Assembly (NCBI GenBank): GCA_026991065.1 | Contig: JALXCG010000557.1 | Span: 1 to 5,040 of the forward strand | Length of the DNA: 5,040 nucleotides | Source: Gemmatimonadota bacterium | GTDB lineage: Bacteria; GCA-2686955 | Reading direction: 5' to 3' | Shown: in pieces, positions 1 through 3,669 of the stretch | How the letters are laid out: each line of letters opens with the position of its first letter | Numbering within the stretch: the first letter of the stretch is position 1 | Notes under the pieces: generated by a model | The model's database searches: none | Told to the model about the DNA's origin: nothing | The model's input: only the letters and a program-made list of their open reading frames with translations | Program-made: the position numbers and the translations under genes

Positions 1-335
1 ATGCGGTGCGCCGGATCTACAAGAAACAACTGAACGCCAATCCGGACCAAGCGGGGTGGGGGTATCCGGTGGGCACCGCTTTTCTCAAGACGGTGGAGGA
101 TGGCTCCGGGACGATCATCGGGAAGACGGCCATGGTCAAGCGCGGCGGAGACTTTGACGCGGCCAATGGCGGCTGGGAGTATTTCATGTGGGATCCGGTC
201 GATGCCACCGACCCCGGGCGCGGTGACTCGCAGATGATGGCGACGTGCTTCGGCTGTCACCAGCAGGCGGGCAGCTCCCGCAGCGGCAAGGATTTGATCT
301 TTGCGCACACGGGTGATCCTTTCAACAACGGTTGA
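1..335 (+). CDS. Cytochrome P460-like haem protein, C-terminal part (5' end outside window)
   Basis: The reading frame is open from the first bases and ends at TGA 333-335, so the N-terminus with any signal peptide lies upstream. A GTG at 6-8 exists but falls inside the fold, so it is unlikely to be the real start. Counting from that GTG, the visible part has the P460 pattern: a WGYPVGTAF segment (about residues 18-26), KTAMVKRGGDFD (40-51), GGWEYFMWDP (55-64), then the c-type haem site CFGCH (C81, C84, H85) and a short tail ending KDLIFAHTGDPFN. In known P460 proteins this arrangement binds a c-type haem with an extra Lys crosslink in the periplasm, and characterised members oxidise hydroxylamine or bind NO. 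The crosslinking Lys cannot be assigned here, so the substrate is unknown. It is the first visible gene of a cluster of envelope haem proteins, 100 bases ahead of the next start. Confidence 0.8.
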   Translation, partial: AVRRIYKKQLNANPDQAGWGYPVGTAFLKTVEDGSGTIIGKTAMVKRGGDFDAANGGWEYFMWDPVDATDPGRGDSQMMATCFGCHQQAGSSRSGKDLIFAHTGDPFNNG

Positions 336-356
336 GTCGAGCACAAGCATGAGGCA

Positions 357-379
357 CGCCGGCCGGAGAACCCCCGGCG
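357..379 (+). other. GC-rich inverted repeat after the P460-like gene
   Basis: CGCCGG at 357-362 can pair with CCGGCG at 374-379 around an 11-base loop, 22 bases after the P460 stop. There is no T-run behind it, so it is not a canonical intrinsic terminator. It may only reflect GC-rich sequence. Confidence 0.25.
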
Positions 380-403
380 CGTCGAATGACAACGTGTTAG
401 CCA

Positions 404-421
404 CCGGTGCCAGGGCACCGG
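404..421 (+). promoter_or_regulatory. Tight hairpin just ahead of a ribosome binding site
   Basis: CCGGTGCC at 404-411 and GGCACCGG at 414-421 are perfect reverse complements separated by two bases, giving a practical stem of seven pairs with a four-base loop. The stem ends one base before the AGGAGGAG ribosome binding site of the barrel gene. No T-run follows, so it is not a terminator. It could set mRNA stability, stop 3' decay from the upstream gene, or tune translation initiation. These roles are inference. Confidence 0.4.
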
Positions 422-422
422 C

Positions 423-430
423 AGGAGGAG
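423..430 (+). promoter_or_regulatory. Strong Shine-Dalgarno site that fixes the barrel gene start
   Basis: AGGAGGAG ends five bases before GTG 436-438. This is the best ribosome binding site in the region. It selects the GTG at 436 over in-frame upstream candidates at 301 (TTG) and 349 (ATG), which would bury the signal peptide inside the protein. ATG 454 is possible but too far from this site (23 bases). Confidence 0.75.
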
Positions 431-435
431 ATTCC

Positions 436-1509
436 GTGCGTAGACGGCCTTTGATGGCGGTGTTTTTGTTGCTGGCGACCTTCGGGTCGGCGCAGGCAAT
501 TCCCCGATACTCTGTTCGCTATGGACAGGACTGCCGCCTTTGTCACCAGAATCCCACGGGCGGCGGTCAGCGCAGCGCGTATGCGACACAGTATCTGATT
601 CCTGCCGAGATGGTGACATTTCCGTGGGAGGAGGAACGCCTGGAGGCGATCGATCCGCAGATTGGCAAGAATGTCAGCATCGGCGCGGATATCCGGACGC
701 TGCACGTGGTCACCGAAGAAGGCAGCGGGCTGGATGGTTTTTTTCAGATGCAAGGCGAGGTCTATCTGTCGCTTTCGGTTGATGAGCGCAACATGCTCTA
801 TTTTGAGCAAGGGATGGATCGCACCTACGACCTCTTCGGGATCTCTTACTTTTTGCCCTGGCAGGGGTATGTGAAGGTCGGGAGGTTTGCGCCGGCGTAC
901 GGTTGGCGCTTTGCCGACCACACACGTCTGGTGCGCAGTGAGCTTGGGTTCGAGCCACCGGCTCTTTCCGATGTCGGGGCGGAAGTCGGGATTTCGCCGG
1001 GCGACGCCACCTTCTCTCTGTCTGTGAGCAACGGCGCCGGCGGTTCGACGCTGGACAATGACGCTCGTCCGGCGCTGGTCGCGCGGGCGGAGGAGCGATT
1101 CTCGCTGGGACCGTTGGCGATCAGTGCGGGCGCATCAGCGCTGCAGCACAACGGTATCGTGCGCCGCCGCGCGCAGACGGGTCCATTTGCCGGTCTCTAC
1201 TGGGGACGTCTTTCCTGGCTCGGCGAGATCGACTGGGTCTGGACGCAAGCTCAGGGGGCGGATGAGGTGCGGGGACTGGTCGCGACCCAGGAGGTTGCGC
1301 TGCAGCTCTGGTCGGGGGTTGATCTGGTGGGAGTGTATGACTACAGCGACCGCGACCTGGATCTGAAAAGCGGCAAGACCACCGGTTACAGCGTCGGTGT
1401 GGAGATGCTTCCGCAACCTTTCATGTCGCTGCAAGCTCTGGTGCGCAGCTGGGATGACGTCGGAGTGGAAACAACGCAAACACTGCTGCAAGCACACTTC
1501 ATGTATTGA
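436..1509 (+). CDS. Outer-membrane beta-barrel protein with an N-terminal c-type haem site
   Basis: From GTG 436 the product is 357 residues. It opens with a clear Sec signal peptide: RRR at residues 2-4, a hydrophobic core MAVFLLLATF, and a likely cut after SAQA (about residue 21). The mature protein begins IPRYSVRYGQDCRLCHQNP, placing a CxxCH haem site at C33-C36-H37, followed by PTGGGQRSAY. The rest looks like a porin-type barrel: alternating hydrophobic/polar strands, many aromatic girdle residues, a segment YVKVGRFAPAYGWRFADHTR typical of porin-like proteins, and a last strand ending in HFMY with a terminal aromatic residue, as barrel-assembly substrates usually have. The fold is inferred from pattern, not from a search. 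A haem placed directly at the N-terminus of a barrel suggests electron transfer at or across the outer membrane, although one haem alone could not span it. An alternative reading is a barrel adhesin or transporter with a structural haem. The neighbours (P460-like protein, YceI, cytochrome c) support a redox role. Confidence 0.78.
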   Translation: MRRRPLMAVFLLLATFGSAQAIPRYSVRYGQDCRLCHQNPTGGGQRSAYATQYLIPAEMVTFPWEEERLEAIDPQIGKNVSIGADIRTLHVVTEEGSGLDGFFQMQGEVYLSLSVDERNMLYFEQGMDRTYDLFGISYFLPWQGYVKVGRFAPAYGWRFADHTRLVRSELGFEPPALSDVGAEVGISPGDATFSLSVSNGAGGSTLDNDARPALVARAEERFSLGPLAISAGASALQHNGIVRRRAQTGPFAGLYWGRLSWLGEIDWVWTQAQGADEVRGLVATQEVALQLWSGVDLVGVYDYSDRDLDLKSGKTTGYSVGVEMLPQPFMSLQALVRSWDDVGVETTQTLLQAHFMY

Positions 1510-1538
1510 TGGCCAAGTTGCAATGGGGTTGGGCCAGG

Positions 1539-1559
1539 CTAGGAGCTTGTCGCGCATTG
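1539..1559 (+). repeat. Left terminal inverted repeat (21 bp)
   Basis: It begins CTAGGAGCTTGTCGCG and is an exact reverse complement of 1687-1707. The CTAG at the outer end is itself a palindrome, so the true element boundary may lie at the TA (1540-1541). Confidence 0.9.
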
Positions 1560-1686
1560 TCTTCGCGTCGCCCCGCATCCGTCCCTGCTCCGATCTCTGC
1601 GTTGCTAAGTCCTTGAAAGGCAACCAGCCTTCCTGCGGACTCAGCGCCTTGATCTCGAAGCAGGCCCGAACACGGGGCTCGAAAGC

Positions 1687-1707
1687 CAATGCGCGACAAG
1701 CTCCTAG
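1687..1707 (-). repeat. Right terminal inverted repeat (21 bp)
   Basis: This is the exact reverse complement of 1539-1559, ending in CTCCTAG. It contains an ATG at 1689-1691 in frame with the YceI gene, which would give a spurious 18-residue N-terminal extension. Confidence 0.9.
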
Positions 1708-1729
1708 GCGGCGGAATACTCGATCCGGG

Positions 1730-1737
1730 AAAGGATG
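1730..1737 (+). promoter_or_regulatory. Ribosome binding site of the YceI gene
   Basis: AAAGGATG at 1730-1737 has its AGGA core seven bases before ATG 1743. This supports 1743 as the start over 1689, which lies in the mobile-element arm, and over ATG 1749. Confidence 0.6.
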
Positions 1738-1742
1738 ACCAG

Positions 1743-2363
1743 ATGTTGATGAGGAATCGATCAAATGTTCGGGCAATGCTTCAGGGCGCGTTTCTGGCTG
1801 CCTTGGTTGTGTGCTCCGGGCCGGTTGCACTGAGCACTGAATTTGAGATTCAATCGGGAGCCAAAGAGAACTCCGTGGTGTTCGCTTCGCATGCGCCGAT
1901 GGAGTCGTTTGAGGGCAGTACCCGCGATATCAGCGGGCGGATCAGTGTGGATCCGGCGGCGCTGGACGCTCCCGTGGCGGCTGAAATCGTCGTACAACTG
2001 GCCGGCCTGAAGACCGGTAAGAAACTGCGCGACAAACATATGCATGAGAACCACTTGGAGACGGCCAAGTATCCCGAGGTGAGGTTCACAGCAGCGGAGT
2101 TGGTGGGGGCGTCGGCTCGCGAACTCACTGTTGGGCGAAGCGTGAATTTCAGGATTCGCGGTACCTTCGATCTGCATGGGGTGCAGCGGACGATTGAGGC
2201 GCCGGTCGAAGCAACGCTGGTTGACGCCGACCACCTGCACGTGGTCGCCAGATTTCCGGTGCTGATATCGGACTACGAGATTGAGCGGCCGAAATTCCTC
2301 TTCATGAAGCTCAGCGAAGAGCAAAAGATCACGGTGGATTTCGTGGCTCGAAGGGTGAACTGA
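1743..2363 (+). CDS. Secreted YceI-family protein
   Basis: From ATG 1743 the product is 206 residues, the usual YceI length with a signal peptide. Residues 1-31 form a Sec signal (basic MLMRNRSNVR, then LQGAFLAALVVC, likely cut near VALS-TEFE). C24 lies in the hydrophobic core without a small residue before it, so this is not a lipobox. The mature part has the YceI lipocalin-like pattern: VVFASHAPMESFEGSTRDISGRI, then GLKTGKKLRDKHMHENHLET (about 88-107), KYPEVRF (109-115), a central FRIRGTFDLHGVQRTIEAPVEA strand pair, and a C-terminal segment running from LISDYEIERPKF to KITVDFVARR. YceI proteins bind polyisoprenoids or quinones in the periplasm; the exact ligand is not readable here. The gene sits between a haem-barrel gene and a cytochrome c gene and overlaps neither. 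The one-base gap to the next start argues for a shared transcript, so a role in handling quinone for these cytochromes is plausible inference. Confidence 0.9.
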   Translation: MLMRNRSNVRAMLQGAFLAALVVCSGPVALSTEFEIQSGAKENSVVFASHAPMESFEGSTRDISGRISVDPAALDAPVAAEIVVQLAGLKTGKKLRDKHMHENHLETAKYPEVRFTAAELVGASARELTVGRSVNFRIRGTFDLHGVQRTIEAPVEATLVDADHLHVVARFPVLISDYEIERPKFLFMKLSEEQKITVDFVARRVN

Positions 2364-2364
2364 A

Positions 2365-2775
2365 GTGATGCACTGGCGAAACCATCCGAGTATGCGTGGC
2401 TGGCTTTTGCCGGCGATTGGGCTTTTGGCCCTGGCCGCCGGCGGCTGCGGTGACTATGGCAGTGATCCCAACGCTCCGCCGCCACCTCCGGAAGAGCGCT
2501 TGGCTACCTGGAATGACGGTGTCGGGGACCTGCTCGAGCGGGAGTGCGGCCTGTGCCACTCCGATCCGGCCGCCTTCGGGGCTCCCGGTGGATTCCGCCT
2601 GGACCGCTACAATGCGGCGGATGCCGGTGGCGGGCTCCTGGGGGCCTACGAAAAGCGCGATCGCATCGACGCGCGCGCAGTCTCTGGCACTTCGATGCCG
2701 CCGAGTGGGCCGCTGAGCGATGAGGATCGCGCCTACCTGAGAGTGTGGCTGGACGCCGGCGCGCCCGAAGGTTAG
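2365..2775 (+). CDS. Small lipoprotein-type cytochrome c, planctomycete-cytochrome-like domain
   Basis: GTG 2365 and ATG 2368 are adjacent in-frame starts, one and four bases after the YceI stop; ATG 2392 is a third option and gives a more compact signal. The AAGGG at 2351-2355 inside the YceI end favours the first two. From 2365 the product is 136 residues. A signal segment WLLPAIGLLALAAGGC ends at C28 in an AGGC lipobox (Ala rather than Leu at -3, so a weaker match), followed by a flexible Pro-rich linker with PPPPPPEE. The single haem domain has CGLCH (C61, C64, H65), FRLDRYNAADAGG (77-89), and the likely axial Met in SGTSMPPSGPLSDEDRAYLR (M111), then VWLDAGAPEG at the end. This MPP-x-GPLSDED-WLDAGAP tail resembles small cytochrome c domains common in environmental bacteria. 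It is probably an outer- or inner-membrane-tethered periplasmic electron carrier acting with its neighbours. Translational coupling to YceI is likely. Confidence 0.85.
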   Translation: MMHWRNHPSMRGWLLPAIGLLALAAGGCGDYGSDPNAPPPPPEERLATWNDGVGDLLERECGLCHSDPAAFGAPGGFRLDRYNAADAGGGLLGAYEKRDRIDARAVSGTSMPPSGPLSDEDRAYLRVWLDAGAPEG

Positions 2776-3092
2776 GAGGCTGTCGCCTGGCGTGCGTTCG
2801 CCGGCGGATTCTCCTCTGCCGGGCGATAGAGCAGGAAGGTGCGCCCAATCTGCCCCGGGCACTCGGCACCGGTCTGTTCCGCCAGGCGGATCGCTGCTTC
2901 GCGGCGCTCGACCGGGCACTCGCGGAGCAGGCGAACCTTGATCAGTTCATTGCTGTCCAAACACTCTGCGGCAGCGCGAACCACATCGTCGGTCAGGCCG
3001 GCCTTGCCGATGGTGACCCACGGTTTCAGTTGCTGGCCGGCGCGCCGCAGAGTGGAGCGGTCTTTACTCGATAAAGGAAGGGCAAAGGACAT
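2772..3092 (-). CDS. yhbY: YhbY-family (CRM domain) RNA-binding protein
   Basis: The product is 106 residues from ATG 3092-3090, close to the usual size of about 100. The CRS1/YhbY (CRM) fold is clear: RSTLRRAGQQLKPWVTIGKA at the N-terminus, with the diagnostic GxxG loop GKAGLT at residues 29-34, then DDVVRAAAECLDSNELIKVR (35-54), a helix VERREAAIRLAEQTGAE, and the closing strand QIGRTFLLYRP. YhbY associates with pre-50S ribosomal subunits in E. coli, and the family is a ribosome assembly factor; here it would act in the cytoplasm. The C-terminal tail EENPPANARQATAS is unstructured and not conserved. The gene is last on the minus strand and unrelated in function to the cytochromes it faces. 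It converges with the cytochrome lipoprotein gene so tightly that the stops interlock (TTAG at 2772-2775). Confidence 0.93.
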   Translation of the reverse strand: MSFALPLSSKDRSTLRRAGQQLKPWVTIGKAGLTDDVVRAAAECLDSNELIKVRLLRECPVERREAAIRLAEQTGAECPGQIGRTFLLYRPAEENPPANARQATAS

Positions 3093-3102
3093 TTGGCGAT
3101 TC

Positions 3103-3123
3103 CCCCGCGGATGCTGGGCGGGG
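3103..3123 (-). promoter_or_regulatory. GC hairpin overlapping the YhbY ribosome binding site
   Basis: CCCCGC at 3103-3108 and GCGGGG at 3118-3123 are perfect reverse complements around a nine-base loop. Read on the minus strand, the 3' arm contains most of the GGGGGA (3101-3106) that is the only Shine-Dalgarno-like sequence ahead of the YhbY ATG. The hairpin could therefore mask it and lower translation. There is no T-run on either side, so it is not a terminator. The GC-rich context makes chance pairing possible. Confidence 0.35.
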
Positions 3124-3168
3124 CGAGCAGCGCACGGGGGCGACGGGTCGTTCCGTCCGATTCAGCCC

Positions 3169-3642
3169 TCAGCCGCCGACGTACTCGCCCACCACATGGA
3201 CCGTCATCGACATGAAGGCGATGGTGGCACAATCAGTGGGGCTACAGCCAGCGCCGCAGTCGTAAGTGTAGTCGTAGGTGTAATCGAAGGTCGTATCGGT
3301 ATAAGTGCCGGCGCCGTTCACGTCAACGATCATGTTGCAGTTGCTGCCGGTCAGCGCCTCTTCGAAGTGGCAGTCGATCGCCATGGCGCCATCGCCGTAT
3401 TGCACGGTGCAGTCGTCAGTACCATAATCGTCATTGGAGTAGGTGTAATCCTCCGGGGAGTCCAGGTCGACATAGACGACTTCCGGATCCAGTTGGAAAC
3501 CGTTGCTTTCCACCGTGATGGTGAGTTTCCAGTTGCCCGCTTGCGGACCGGCCGGCCCATCGCCGCTGTCGTCGTTGCAGCCGGCCCACAGGCTGCCGGC
3601 GAAGAGCAGTGCGGAGCCAAGTAGCAGGAATTTCTTGAACAT
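3169..3642 (-). CDS. Small secreted Asp/Tyr/Cys-rich protein of unknown function
   Basis: ATG 3642-3640 gives 157 residues. I do not recognise the family. The N-terminus MFKKFLLLGSALLFAGSLWA is a good export signal, and C22 follows as WAGC: this could be a lipobox with Trp at -3 (unusual, normally Leu or a small residue), or an ordinary signal cut after WA. The mature part starts with a short acidic/Gly/Pro linker (NDDSGDGPAGPQ), then a beta-rich body NWKLTITVESNGFQL, six further cysteines (78, 91, 102, 129, 133, 138) and a striking acidic-aromatic run TFDYTYDYTYDCG (118-130). Even-numbered cysteines suggest disulfides; Asp/Tyr repeats suggest calcium binding or surface exposure, both speculative. 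The gene follows the beta-helix gene after 27 bases and has the strong ribosome binding site at 3649-3655, so the two are probably co-transcribed. The upstream protein may be a surface partner. Confidence 0.75.
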   Translation of the reverse strand: MFKKFLLLGSALLFAGSLWAGCNDDSGDGPAGPQAGNWKLTITVESNGFQLDPEVVYVDLDSPEDYTYSNDDYGTDDCTVQYGDGAMAIDCHFEEALTGSNCNMIVDVNGAGTYTDTTFDYTYDYTYDCGAGCSPTDCATIAFMSMTVHVVGEYVGG

Positions 3643-3648
3643 GAGAGG

Positions 3649-3655
3649 TCCTCCC
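3649..3655 (-). promoter_or_regulatory. Strong Shine-Dalgarno for the small secreted protein
   Basis: On the minus strand GGGAGGA lies six bases ahead of ATG 3642, in the 27-base gap after the beta-helix gene. It is better than the sites ahead of YhbY or YceI, suggesting efficient translation. Confidence 0.7.
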
Positions 3656-3669
3656 TCGTGGGGTGATTG

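Larger units (their letters stand above)
1539..1707. mobile_element. MITE-like palindromic element with 21-bp perfect terminal inverted repeats, IS630/Tc1 style
   Basis: The two ends, 1539-1559 and 1687-1707, are exact 21-base reverse complements. The symmetry continues inward: GCCCCG 1570-1575 with CGGGGC 1673-1678, CCTGCT 1584-1589 with AGCAGG 1659-1664, GCTAAGTCC 1604-1612 with GGACTCAGC 1637-1645 (8 of 9, the exception being a G-U-type pair), and a central stem AAGGC 1617-1621 with GCCTT 1627-1631 around the loop AACCA. The whole 169 bases can therefore fold into one long imperfect hairpin. Both ends sit in CTAG, so each side can be read as TA next to GGAGCTTGTCGCG; IS630-family transposases duplicate TA and IS630 itself favours CTAG targets. 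No transposase is encoded, so mobility would need one in trans. Alternatives are a REP/BIME-like repeat or a structured RNA. Copies elsewhere in the genome would settle it. Confidence 0.7.
1510..1742. other. Gene-free gap between barrel gene and YceI gene
   Basis: This 233-base stretch has no credible gene. Most of it (1539-1707) is a palindromic MITE-like element. What remains is 29 bases after the barrel stop and 35 bases before the YceI start, the latter holding its ribosome binding site. I see no convincing sigma-70 promoter. Longer reading frames running through here on either strand are by-products of the palindrome. Confidence 0.7.

Noticed and set aside
301-435. Upstream extension of the haem-barrel gene to TTG 301 or ATG 349
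   Set aside because: It would put the signal peptide about 30-45 residues inside the protein; the strong AGGAGGAG site points to GTG 436.
1689-1742. Upstream extension of YceI to ATG 1689
   Set aside because: The ATG lies in the right arm of the palindrome, and a good ribosome binding site and signal peptide fit ATG 1743.
1135-1830. Minus-strand open frame of 231 codons across the barrel 3' end and the palindrome
   Set aside because: It crosses the end of a well-supported plus-strand gene, a mobile-element hairpin and the YceI signal peptide; the composition is typical of an antisense frame in GC-rich DNA.
2329-2919. Minus-strand open frame of 196 codons opposite the cytochrome c gene
   Set aside because: It is antisense to a gene with a clear haem site and overlaps YhbY; the sequence is Arg/Pro-rich with no domain.
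3142-3160. Possible terminator after the small secreted protein gene (GACGG/CCGTC pairing)
   Set aside because: The stem is only about five pairs and there is no T-run on the minus strand, so it is not supportable as a terminator.
2839-3624. Plus-strand open frame of 261 codons opposite YhbY and the small secreted protein
   Set aside because: It runs antisense to two supported genes and the Val/Ala-rich stretch mirrors the Asp/Tyr codons on the other strand.
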